Under the pieces are notes generated by a model, which saw nothing but the letters and a program-made list of their open reading frames with translations, ran no database searches and was not told the DNA's origin. Positions 1 to 8,310 of a DNA stretch of 64,000 bases are shown here, one piece after another (position 1 is the stretch's first letter; each line of letters starts with the position of its first letter). A program made the position numbers and the translations under genes. The DNA is from Fibrobacterota bacterium (GTDB taxonomy: Bacteria > Fibrobacterota > Chitinivibrionia > Chitinivibrionales > Chitinispirillaceae), in contig JAEWVR010000025.1 in NCBI GenBank assembly GCA_023459055.1, positions 62,001-126,000 of the forward strand. Reading direction: 5' to 3'.

Positions 1-216
1 AGGTGCACTAAGAAACCATGGTCGATTATATACCGTTGCGCACTGACGACGTATGGCAAGATCGCGAATTACAATAAGAGAAAATGGCTGGTAATTGCAT
101 GCCGTTGGTGCAAATCGTGCAGCATTAAGAACTTCCATTAGTTTTGCATCATCAACAGGTTGATCGGAATAACTACGTACGGAATACCGTTTTTGTGCAA
201 GGTTAATAAATTCCAT
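1..216 (-). CDS. Nitroreductase family protein (N-terminal part)
   Basis: Only the first 72 codons lie in the window; the gene runs off the left edge. The start is the ATG whose first base is 216, preceded on the minus strand by GGAG about 9 bases upstream. The protein begins MEFINLAQKRYSVRSYS and continues with a segment containing ARFAPTACNYQPF. The R-x-S-x-R-x-Y/F pattern at the N-terminus and the A-P-T/S-x-x-N-x-Q-P stretch are typical of FMN-dependent nitroreductase/NADH-oxidase fold enzymes. These are cytoplasmic flavoproteins reducing nitro groups or other small electron acceptors. The substrate cannot be inferred from this fragment. Confidence 0.85.
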   Translation of the reverse strand, partial: MEFINLAQKRYSVRSYSDQPVDDAKLMEVLNAARFAPTACNYQPFSLIVIRDLAIRRQCATVYNRPWFLSAP

Positions 217-242
217 TGCATTATTCTCCTCTCTTCTGTTTT

Positions 243-275
243 AAAACAAAAACGCCCATCAATGACAACGGGCGT
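243..275 (-). terminator. Rho-independent terminator after the barrel/TPR gene
   Basis: A 6-bp stem (ACGCCC at 252-257 pairing with GGGCGT at 270-275) is followed in minus-strand orientation by a T-rich run. It lies about 60 bases after the stop of the minus-strand gene starting at 2668 and just before the nitroreductase start, so it separates the two transcripts. Confidence 0.6.
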
Positions 276-337
276 ATAATAACAATGATACTAAATTATG
301 TTATGGCGACATTGTTTACAATATCGCCAAATATCTT

Positions 338-2668
338 TTATTGTGACTTTTGTATTTTTTCCATTTCATTCTTTAGTTTTTCGATTTCGTTATCAATAGA
401 CTTCTGCTTGTCACCCAGTTTTTCCTGTTCTTTCAACAACCCTTTTTGACCGACAATCTTCTGCACTGTTGCATATGCATACTCAATATCATCAGAAACA
501 GTCTGCATATCTCTTGAGAAGAATGATGTCCGCTTGAAATCATTCTCGAACTTATAGAACTTCTTGAATTTGCCAACAAAGTCAAGCTGTTTAACATGTA
601 AACTGTCAATCTGATTCTGAATAGTGATTGTCTGACCGGCACCTGCTATATACTCAATATTTTCAGCCAGGTTATTATACGCCATTCTTTCACTCTCATT
701 CTGCATTCTGGAGTAGTTAAGAGAATCCTGATCAGGAATACTGAGCTTCTTGACTCTTGCAGAGGCATCCTGGAGTACTTTCAGTGCCTGAACATAGTTT
801 TTCAGAAGAAGATGTCCATAGGATTCAATCAGCATACCTTCACATTTAAGAATATCTTTATCAGTTGTTTTCTGAAGCATCTGCCCGACGCTAACACAGT
901 CAGTCCATTGACGTGCTTTAAGTGATGTCCATCCCTGACCAAGCAGAGCATCTTCGGCATATATGCTTGATTGCGGTACCATTCTTAAGGAAACGATAGC
1001 TTTAGAAAGTGTATTCTCCTCATAAAAGATATAACCAAGGAAGAGGTATGATCTATTGATTATCTCTTTCTCTGCATCAGAGTTTGTTTTTACTCCAACA
1101 CAGTTTTCAAGAGTTGCAACAACGTTACTAAGCTCAGCTCCAGACTGAGCCTGGGCAACTGCAATGCCATGCTGTGCAAAAACATAATCAGGATGTCCGT
1201 CAGGAATTCTGGAGAACGCATCCATGGCTTTTGCCTGATTATTCTGCTGAAGGTATGCCTGCCCCATCAGATACGTTGCATGATAGCGTAAAGAATCAGG
1301 TACATTTGGTTTTGACAGTTCATTAAACTGAGTTGCGACCCTGTTAAAATCACCCTTACGATATACAACCCGCATCAGACCAAGATCACTGTGTGGAGTG
1401 GCGCTGCTGAGCGGAAAGGAACTCTTTACTTTTTCGTAATTCTTGATAGATGCTTCGCGCATATCCAATTCCTCAAGACATGAACCGCGGTAGTGTTCTA
1501 CCCAGTCGATTTTGAAAAAATCCGGAAATTCTGTTGACAATCTGCTAAAGAGAAAAAATGCATCCCAGTACTTTCCATCAGCATAGAGCTTGCGAGCTTT
1601 GTTATACAGATCGTTAGGAGACAAGCTTGCCATACGTGCCATCTTGCGTGCCCAGATTTCTTCCCTGTGTTTGCCGATATTAAAGCGGCCATAAACCGTG
1701 TGGCCGGTTGCATCATTATCAGCCTGTGTCATCATGTCGTATTGGTAAAGTACTTCAAAATCACGACCGTTATTGATACCGGGAACATTCATTCCCATTG
1801 CGAGTCCCCAGTAGTCAAGACCATCAGCATTCAAACCGGTATGCATATGAATCTTGATCAGTTTAAGAAGCCATAAACCGATTTTGTAATTCACACTCAA
1901 ATCTGTTTTCGGATCAAACGATGTCTCACCTGACTTATACTCATCCGGATTAACAAGTAAATCCCTGAAGTTCAGATCAAGCGCAGTTTCGACTCTGTTC
2001 TCAAAGTAGTTGGATATTTTAAGAAGCTTGAGATTCCTTGCATAGGAACCAGGAGTATTAAACTTAATACCTAACTTTTCTTTCATCTGCGGTGCAATAA
2101 GGTTTTGAGTCGAAATACCAAAAACATGATCTCCAAGAATACTATGACGTAAAGCGCGAAAGGTAAGACCAAAGTCAAGGCCGAGCCCCTGAGTAGGTGA
2201 ACCAAAGTTTGAATGACGGGCATATACAAGATTTGCACCCAGAGAGAATCTACTCCATAAATTATATGCATATGTTCCCGCTAAAAACAGGTTACTATTC
2301 GACGATCCATCACCGCTACCTACCCACTGATCACCCCCAAATGATGAGCTACCGGGTAAGTTACCATCAAACTGACCGATGTAGGTTACCCCTATGGACT
2401 GATACAAACCAAGAGGAATCGTAACACCAAGCTCTGTGTGCTTGAATTGTCCGTTGAGAATGGGTGCAAACGCAATTCGGCCTGAAGCATAGTTTTCTTC
2501 TGTTATAAGCGCAGCATTTGTAACAGGGGAATGATTTGCGATAAAATCGCGCCACCGCTGTGTAAGCAGGTTTTCACCGGGAAGACCCTGAGATACTACT
2601 GTTTGAGCCCCTGCAAGTAAAGTTACTGCAAGGAAAAGACCTCTTCTAATTTGTTTTGTCAAAAACAT
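338..2668 (-). CDS. PorV/PorQ-like outer-membrane beta-barrel fused to TPR repeats
   Basis: A 776-residue exported protein. Residues 1-26 form a signal peptide. About residues 30-330 are rich in alternating aromatic beta strands and resemble the PorV/PorQ/UPF0164 outer-membrane barrel group (segments such as SLGANLVYARHSNFG and GLDFGLTFRALRHS). About residues 345-620 contain tetratricopeptide-like helices (for example ARKLYADGKYWDAFFLFSRL), and residues 735-776 are a Lys/Glu-rich coiled coil. The start has a strong Shine-Dalgarno (AGGAGAAGGT) upstream. PorV-like barrels serve type IX secretion in Bacteroidota; the fused TPR half suggests a surface or periplasmic scaffold. Transport function is inferred, and the precise family is uncertain. 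Confidence 0.65.
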   Translation of the reverse strand: MFLTKQIRRGLFLAVTLLAGAQTVVSQGLPGENLLTQRWRDFIANHSPVTNAALITEENYASGRIAFAPILNGQFKHTELGVTIPLGLYQSIGVTYIGQFDGNLPGSSSFGGDQWVGSGDGSSNSNLFLAGTYAYNLWSRFSLGANLVYARHSNFGSPTQGLGLDFGLTFRALRHSILGDHVFGISTQNLIAPQMKEKLGIKFNTPGSYARNLKLLKISNYFENRVETALDLNFRDLLVNPDEYKSGETSFDPKTDLSVNYKIGLWLLKLIKIHMHTGLNADGLDYWGLAMGMNVPGINNGRDFEVLYQYDMMTQADNDATGHTVYGRFNIGKHREEIWARKMARMASLSPNDLYNKARKLYADGKYWDAFFLFSRLSTEFPDFFKIDWVEHYRGSCLEELDMREASIKNYEKVKSSFPLSSATPHSDLGLMRVVYRKGDFNRVATQFNELSKPNVPDSLRYHATYLMGQAYLQQNNQAKAMDAFSRIPDGHPDYVFAQHGIAVAQAQSGAELSNVVATLENCVGVKTNSDAEKEIINRSYLFLGYIFYEENTLSKAIVSLRMVPQSSIYAEDALLGQGWTSLKARQWTDCVSVGQMLQKTTDKDILKCEGMLIESYGHLLLKNYVQALKVLQDASARVKKLSIPDQDSLNYSRMQNESERMAYNNLAENIEYIAGAGQTITIQNQIDSLHVKQLDFVGKFKKFYKFENDFKRTSFFSRDMQTVSDDIEYAYATVQKIVGQKGLLKEQEKLGDKQKSIDNEIEKLKNEMEKIQKSQ

Positions 2669-3373
2669 CTGGCTACCTTCTCCTCTTGAATATTACCCGA
2701 TATTTGATCCTCCAGCTGCGTTCTCCCCACTGCAAACCGGATTTTCAAGAATCTGTCTTAACAAATCTAAAATGTATCAGGCAGGTTTGCCACGATACTG
2801 TTCATTACTAAAGTCATACCAGTCAGTTTAATCTGATAATTATCCGTTTAAATTGACTACACATAGTATTTGCAGATTACGCTGCAGCTACTTTAACCTG
2901 ATGAATATAAATCACAACATTGTATGAATAGAAACTTAATTTCAAATTTTCTTACCTGATCATTATGCTAAAAGATTCCAGAGTATCTGCTATGAAATGT
3001 CACTGTAAGCACAGTCAAACGCCTGCCGTTTCTTATATTTTCTTTTTAACAAAACGTCAAGAGCGCATTCTGAAAAACAGACAACACCTGTACGATCTTA
3101 TTTTGATTATTTTACAGAAATGCTTTGTAATTACTCCCCTTGTCTGTTACCTGTCAATACATAATATAAAGCGCGGAATTGATTTTTGCTTAAGGATATT
3201 AAAAGATTTCTTATTTCAAACCATCATTGTCACAGCAGAGATGGTTCGATAGTATATCTTTTCAGGATTAAACAGACATTTATCAGAAATAATCTTGCAA
3301 AAACATTTGACTATTATTAGATTGAATTAGTCGTTTTCACTTTCCTGGCAGGAAATTATCTTACCCTGAATCA
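2669..3373. other. Intergenic region without a supported gene
   Basis: About 700 AT-rich bases between the divergent barrel/TPR gene and tRNA-Val. The only open frame (2965-3252, plus) has no Shine-Dalgarno, no recognisable domain and a composition rich in Ile, Phe and Cys, as expected of translated AT-rich noncoding DNA. The promoter of the minus-strand barrel gene should lie at its left end. Confidence 0.5.
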
Positions 3374-3447
3374 GGACGCATAGCTCAGTCGGTTAGAGTG
3401 CCGTGTTCACATCGCGGAGGTCGCAGGTTCGATTCCTGCTGCGTCCA
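3374..3447 (+). tRNA. tRNA-Val (anticodon CAC)
   Basis: A full cloverleaf of 74 bases. Acceptor GGACGCA pairs with TGCGTCC, the D-arm is GCTC/GAGT, and the anticodon stem CCGTG/CGCGG encloses loop TTCACAT, giving anticodon CAC (reads GTG). The T-arm is GCAGG-TTCGATT-CCTGC and the discriminator is A. No 3' CCA is encoded. A second valine tRNA with anticodon TAC lies near 46.9 kb. Confidence 0.95.
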
Positions 3448-3628
3448 TTTTATATCCACTTGATGAAATGATGGCAGCACATTATATTATAGAACTACGC
3501 ATTAAGAAATCGGATCAGCAGGCAATACATATCCTGTTACCACTTCTGAAATGTATGATTTGTTAAGCTACTGATTTATCAGTCAGTTCTTCAAATCCGG
3601 GACTATTTTTCATTACAAAGGAAAACTC

Positions 3629-5098
3629 ATGATTGTTTTTCATAGACTCAATACTTTTCTCACAAAAGTTTTTTTACTATTACCGGCTGTAGTTGTTTGC
3701 AGTTATTCACAGGCATCTCCCGCTCAAATTTGTACTCAATTTATAAAACCAGTTCCCGGAAAGACCGTAACATCCCCGCGTTGTACTCTTCTTCTTGAAT
3801 CAACCTGTAATAATATCAGTAAGATTGAACTGCAGGCTCGTTACTTTTCAAACGAAAATGATTCAGGAATCATTGTATCTCTGGGCTCAAAAAACCGTCC
3901 TCCATACGAGTTTATCTGGGATATTTCTCTTATTCCTAATCAGCTTTTTACCGGTGTTGCATTTCTCGCTGAAATAAGTAAACGCAATGGTGATATTGAA
4001 ACTGTCCAGCGTGATGGCATTTTCTTTGCTCATCAACCCATTAGTAGTGAAAAACGAAGAATTTACTATGAACACAGTGGAACAATGCGTTTGACTACAG
4101 ATACGATAAATATTATAAGTAATCGAAGCAATCTGAAAATCAGAACAAGTATCTACTGGAATGAAAAAGAATTAGCATTCTATATTGAAGTTGATGATCC
4201 ATTTTTCAACACAAATATATCTGAAAAAGTTCTTTCTGAAAGCGGAATAGAAATTTTAATCGATCCCACTCTTGGACGTAAACCATATCCAACAAAGGAC
4301 ATTGTTGCATTTACCATACCACTCACAGGTATACCAAACCGGGTAAGCTACCAACCGTCCTTTGATGAAAACGGTGCATTCAAAATGGTTTCAAAGCAAG
4401 CTAACTGCGATTTTCAATATTCTATCGAAAAAGATAACTATAAAGGATACAAGGTATTCTTCCCTATTCCCAAAAAAGCATTCAGAGATTCAATTCCGGA
4501 CTCCATGTCCTGTAACATTATTCTCAAAGCGCTGAATGAAAGTAATCAGATTGGAACAGTTGCCTGGGCCAAGAGCGGCATATACGACACACGAAGCCCG
4601 ATGATATTTAATTCACTTTACAAAGCACCAAAACCTATTTCGAAGAATCTATTTCTGATCGGCGCAATTGCTTTTATTGCCGGACTAAGTGTTACCCTGC
4701 TTGTTGCTTTTGCCATTAATCAGCTTCGAAGGCCAAAACTAAAAACCGCAATTGAAAAAACTGAGGCAGAACAAAAACTCTTTGATAACCTTAAGGATGC
4801 TGTAGATCGGCAGATTACCTATAAAAAACTTTCCGCCGATATCGTAGCCCGTGAGCTCCATATCTCTGCAAAGAAGCTTTCCAATCTTGTCAAGAACCTT
4901 ACAGGTCTTTCATTTAGCCACTTCCTTATGTATCTGAGAATCGAGATCGCCAAAGAGCGTCTCAGGTCATCATTTTGTAAAGAAAATGAAATCGCCGATA
5001 AATGCGGCTTCTCTGATGAAAAAGAGATGGAAAAGTATTTCTTGAAATTTGAACGTACCACACCCGATAAATACCGTCAAAAACAACAGGTAACGTAA
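3629..5098 (+). CDS. Membrane-anchored AraC-type regulator with extracytoplasmic CBM9-like domain
   Basis: A 489-residue protein with an unusual order of parts. Residues 1-30 form a signal/anchor sequence. About residues 140-335 form a beta-rich region resembling CBM9/DOMON-type sugar-binding folds (LKIRTSIYWNEKELAFYIEV followed by a D-D-P-F motif and an E-I-L-I-D-P strand). A single transmembrane helix sits at about 346-369. The C-terminal 100 residues are an AraC-type helix-turn-helix (KLSADIVARELHISAKKLSN and the second helix pair ending in FERTTPDKYR). The start is supported by AAAGGAAAA upstream. The layout suggests a one-component trans-membrane sensor binding a sugar-like ligand outside and DNA inside. 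Ligand and targets are unknown. Confidence 0.72.
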   Translation: MIVFHRLNTFLTKVFLLLPAVVVCSYSQASPAQICTQFIKPVPGKTVTSPRCTLLLESTCNNISKIELQARYFSNENDSGIIVSLGSKNRPPYEFIWDISLIPNQLFTGVAFLAEISKRNGDIETVQRDGIFFAHQPISSEKRRIYYEHSGTMRLTTDTINIISNRSNLKIRTSIYWNEKELAFYIEVDDPFFNTNISEKVLSESGIEILIDPTLGRKPYPTKDIVAFTIPLTGIPNRVSYQPSFDENGAFKMVSKQANCDFQYSIEKDNYKGYKVFFPIPKKAFRDSIPDSMSCNIILKALNESNQIGTVAWAKSGIYDTRSPMIFNSLYKAPKPISKNLFLIGAIAFIAGLSVTLLVAFAINQLRRPKLKTAIEKTEAEQKLFDNLKDAVDRQITYKKLSADIVARELHISAKKLSNLVKNLTGLSFSHFLMYLRIEIAKERLRSSFCKENEIADKCGFSDEKEMEKYFLKFERTTPDKYRQKQQVT

Positions 5099-5128
5099 TT
5101 CCCTAAATGTACATACAGTCCTTGTGGA

Positions 5129-5198
5129 TGCAAGTAGCAAGTAGCAAGTAGCAAGTAGCAAACTGCAAACTGCTAACTGCTAACTGCAAGCTGCTAAC
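5129..5198. repeat. Tandem 7-bp repeat (GCAAGTA / GCAAACT / GCTAACT)
   Basis: About ten consecutive heptamers between the convergent 3' ends of the AraC-type gene and the hybrid kinase: GCAAGTA repeated, then GCAAACT, then GCTAACT and a variant GCAAGCT. The units drift stepwise from left to right. No coding frame is supported here. Confidence 0.85.
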
Positions 5199-5208
5199 AA
5201 CCCCAAAC

Positions 5209-7299
5209 TCAGGACTCACGTGCTTTGACTAATTTGTGAAGCGAGCGTTGTATCTCGATATCAAGTTGATTTTTATCGTAAGGTTTTGTAAACCATTTTG
5301 TAATCTGCATTTCTTCGATACTCTTATGATTTGGCGGGTATCCGGAAACTACAATAACAATAAGATCTTTTTTTATTCTTCTTAGTAATCTGATAACAGA
5401 ATGAGGGTTTTCATTTCCGAGTCTCCAGTCCATTATCAAAACATCGCAATTTAACTGAGGATTTTTCATCCACTGAAGAGCGTCCTCCGGTGTAGACGCT
5501 TCAAAAACAGAATATTTGAATTCTTTCAGGAAGATTTTTAGAACCTCACGAATTTTCGGATCATCATCAAGTAATAAGACACTTGCGGTCTGACGGTTTT
5601 GGAGCATCGTTTTTGTATCATAATCATGTCCGGTTTCATCGCTTGCAGGCATTTCGAGCCTGAATACAGTTCCATCAATTCCGGTTTTTTCAACAGCAAC
5701 AGTACCATTGTGAAGCATGATAATGCGTCTGACAAGTGCAAGTCCCAACCCGGTTCCTTTACCCGGTTTTTTAGTTGTAAAGAATGGATCAAAAATCTTT
5801 TCTGTTAATTCCGGCGGTATACCGGTGCCGGTATCACCCACCTTTATTGACACCATGCCAACATCGTCATCACCCCGGTATGACTCACAGATAACCGTAA
5901 TCACGCCACCATCCGGCATTGCATCATGGGCGTTTCCAAAAAGATTCTGAAATATGCGTTTAAGGTAATCAGGATCCGCCAACACCCATATCTGTTCCTC
6001 ATTACATTCAAATTCGATAGAATAATTCGCTCCTAGCTGATTCGAAAATTGCGGGATGATGCTATTAAAGAAATCTATCAGGTTGATAGATCTGTGATCA
6101 AGCGGTTTTTTTCTGCCAAGAGCCAGTAATTCAGAAATCAAAAACCGTGCATCAACAAGCGTCTCATAGATTAATTTCATCCGTTTTTTGGTATGTGGTT
6201 CGTTACTTTCCCTGTCAACAATTGTGGTGAGATCATTCACTGTTTGAAGAATATTGCTGAAATCATGTGCCATACCACTGGCAAGAGTTCCGAGTGACTC
6301 CATTTTCTGGTACTGAAAAAGTCTGTTAACCATCTCTTCCCGCTGACAAATTGCCAGTTCCCTGTCAGTAACATCCGACATCAGACCATCAAAGGCTGCA
6401 GTACTTTTGCCCTCTTCATCGACAGCCTGGATAACCAGATCAACGAAACGACGATTTTGCTCTGAATCAAAAATTTCGAATGTTCCCTTAATACCACCTT
6501 TATCAAGACGCAGCGAATCCGGATTGATAAGGAAACTTCTAATATTCTTTCCTATCAAAACCTTAGCAGGAATTCCCAATATAGAGTGGCTCGCAATATT
6601 TGAATAAAGAAAATTCCCTCTTGAGTCAAGTGTAAAAAGCATCTCCGGCAAACGATGCACCAGATTGTGGTACCGGGTTTCTGATGTTATAACCTGCTGA
6701 ATTGTTTTTGAATTATTCTGGGAGATAATTGACCCAAGGACAGAAACTGTCATAATTAATAAAACTTTTACAATATAATCTGCAATCAGCTCTGATGTTG
6801 CAGGTACTCTGCCCCACATAAATATAAAGAATAATATTGTATAACAAATCAGTGTTACAGCACCACTGAAAAGCGATAATCTGGACTCATAGTGAAGCGC
6901 AGTGAAGGTGATCAGAAGAAGGAAAACTGCAAAAAACGTTCCCTGGATCAGAGAAAAGGCCGCACCATTTAAGTAAAAGGAAAAAACAATTAGTGATACT
7001 GTTACAATATCTGCCAGAGCCACACCAAAAAGTAAAACATGCCCGTTTGCAGTAATTACCGTTTTTTTTAGATGGGAAATACTATGCCAGCTGTATGAAC
7101 AAATCCCCATTAATGAAATCAATTGAACAATGTATGGGACAAGTGCAGTTTTTCCAATTAATGATTGAAATGTTGCGTAAAGTAAAAATGAACAAGCAAA
7201 AACAAATCTGATGTAAGATATCCAGCGCTCAGATTGTGCTTCAGCGAGGATTAATTTTTGCGTTTTCCCAACAAAATTTTTCTGTGTCTCAAAGGACAT
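5209..7299 (-). CDS. Membrane hybrid histidine kinase (6TM-PAS-HisKA-HATPase-REC)
   Basis: Start chosen at the ATG at 7299 (protein MSFETQKNF...) because AGAGGG lies just upstream; an in-frame ATG at 7347 has no ribosome site. The protein has 696 residues. About six hydrophobic helices fill residues 30-190, followed by a PAS domain, a phosphoacceptor box (GMAHDFSNILQTV) and an HATPase with N-box, DTGTGIP and GTGLGLALV motifs. The C-terminal receiver domain (LLLDDDPKIREVL, acceptor Asp in VLIMDWRLG) completes a hybrid kinase. It converges on the AraC-type regulator. No extracytoplasmic ligand domain is visible, so the signal may be membrane-borne. Confidence 0.9.
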   Translation of the reverse strand: MSFETQKNFVGKTQKLILAEAQSERWISYIRFVFACSFLLYATFQSLIGKTALVPYIVQLISLMGICSYSWHSISHLKKTVITANGHVLLFGVALADIVTVSLIVFSFYLNGAAFSLIQGTFFAVFLLLITFTALHYESRLSLFSGAVTLICYTILFFIFMWGRVPATSELIADYIVKVLLIMTVSVLGSIISQNNSKTIQQVITSETRYHNLVHRLPEMLFTLDSRGNFLYSNIASHSILGIPAKVLIGKNIRSFLINPDSLRLDKGGIKGTFEIFDSEQNRRFVDLVIQAVDEEGKSTAAFDGLMSDVTDRELAICQREEMVNRLFQYQKMESLGTLASGMAHDFSNILQTVNDLTTIVDRESNEPHTKKRMKLIYETLVDARFLISELLALGRKKPLDHRSINLIDFFNSIIPQFSNQLGANYSIEFECNEEQIWVLADPDYLKRIFQNLFGNAHDAMPDGGVITVICESYRGDDDVGMVSIKVGDTGTGIPPELTEKIFDPFFTTKKPGKGTGLGLALVRRIIMLHNGTVAVEKTGIDGTVFRLEMPASDETGHDYDTKTMLQNRQTASVLLLDDDPKIREVLKIFLKEFKYSVFEASTPEDALQWMKNPQLNCDVLIMDWRLGNENPHSVIRLLRRIKKDLIVIVVSGYPPNHKSIEEMQITKWFTKPYDKNQLDIEIQRSLHKLVKARES

Positions 7300-7476
7300 T
7301 CTTAACCCTCTTAAAGCACAAATCACCTGATTGTGAACAAAAAACAAAGCGTTTTTTGCAACTGTAATTCAGTAAAAATAAAACAAGTAAGTATCTGATT
7401 TTAAGCTAAATATTAATTACCCATCCACAATGGACTTCCTTAAAATAATTATCTGTTTCGTCATAATTCCATATTA

Positions 7477-8310
7477 TTAATATAAAACCCAATAATAATA
7501 ATTGCTTCTAAAAAATAGGTGCCCACCCCAAAAGGTATAACTAATCTTCGCATTCAGTGCTATCAGAGATTTCAGTGTTTCCTGAGAAGGATGTCCGAAG
7601 GTGTTATTACGTGCGCAGGAAATAACGGCATATTCAGGATTAGCATATTGGAAAAAAAGCATATAAAAGTTACTGCTTCCATGATGAGGTACAATTAAAA
7701 TGTCAGTTTTAATCGATCGATTTCCTGCAATTATTCTTCGCTGAGCTATCGAATCGATATCAGAGGTAATTAAACAGGAATTCCTGCCATGCTTAAGTGA
7801 AAAAACAAAACTTGAGGTATTTCTGTCACTTGAATCGACAGTACTGTCCGGCCATAGACATTCAATTTCTACATCACCAAAAACCTGTAACTGTTTTCCC
7901 GCAGATAGTACATCAAATGATATAAAGCCAGGTGCATGGCAAAGTTTTCTCAACGAGGATGTATCCTCAAAGGGTCGTACAACAATTCTGCCACTCCATC
8001 TGATTGTCGTATCAATACCAACCAAACCACCACAATGGTCCAGATCACCATGGGAAATGACGATATACTTTATAAACGGTGATCCGAGTTTTCTATATAA
8101 TGCCTTTACATTACCAAACATTTCCAGGGTACCAAGATCCCACACGATTGCAGTATCATTTTGTACACCGATTTGAGAAAGCCCTTGCCCGACATCAGCA
8201 ACAGCAAAGACAAATTCACGCTCATTTAAATCTGTGGTATGACAATTGAAAAAACAGATTACCGCTATACAAACAATAATTTCAAAAAAGAAACGATGCT
8301 TTACAATCAA
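7477..8310 (-). CDS. ComEC/Rec2-type metallo-beta-lactamase-fold lipoprotein
   Basis: A 277-residue protein whose residues 1-23 form a lipoprotein signal ending at Cys23 (ICFFNC). The mature part is a metallo-beta-lactamase fold of the ComEC C-terminal type: SHGDLDH at 86-92 (metal site), TSD at 182-184, PHHGS at 208-212 and GHP at 239-241. ComEC homologues normally carry this domain at the end of a DNA-uptake channel; here it stands alone as a predicted periplasmic lipoprotein. Metal-dependent nuclease or phosphodiesterase activity is plausible but inferred. Its start overlaps the end of the preceding gene by 29 bases, implying translational coupling. Confidence 0.8.
   Translation of the reverse strand: MIVKHRFFFEIIVCIAVICFFNCHTTDLNEREFVFAVADVGQGLSQIGVQNDTAIVWDLGTLEMFGNVKALYRKLGSPFIKYIVISHGDLDHCGGLVGIDTTIRWSGRIVVRPFEDTSSLRKLCHAPGFISFDVLSAGKQLQVFGDVEIECLWPDSTVDSSDRNTSSFVFSLKHGRNSCLITSDIDSIAQRRIIAGNRSIKTDILIVPHHGSSNFYMLFFQYANPEYAVISCARNNTFGHPSQETLKSLIALNAKISYTFWGGHLFFRSNYYYWVLY

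Noticed and set aside
2965..3252. 95-codon plus-strand frame before tRNA-Val
   Set aside because: No ribosome site, no family, composition typical of AT-rich noncoding DNA.
5129..5198. CRISPR array
   Set aside because: Units are 7 bases with no spacers; it is a simple tandem repeat and no cas gene is present.
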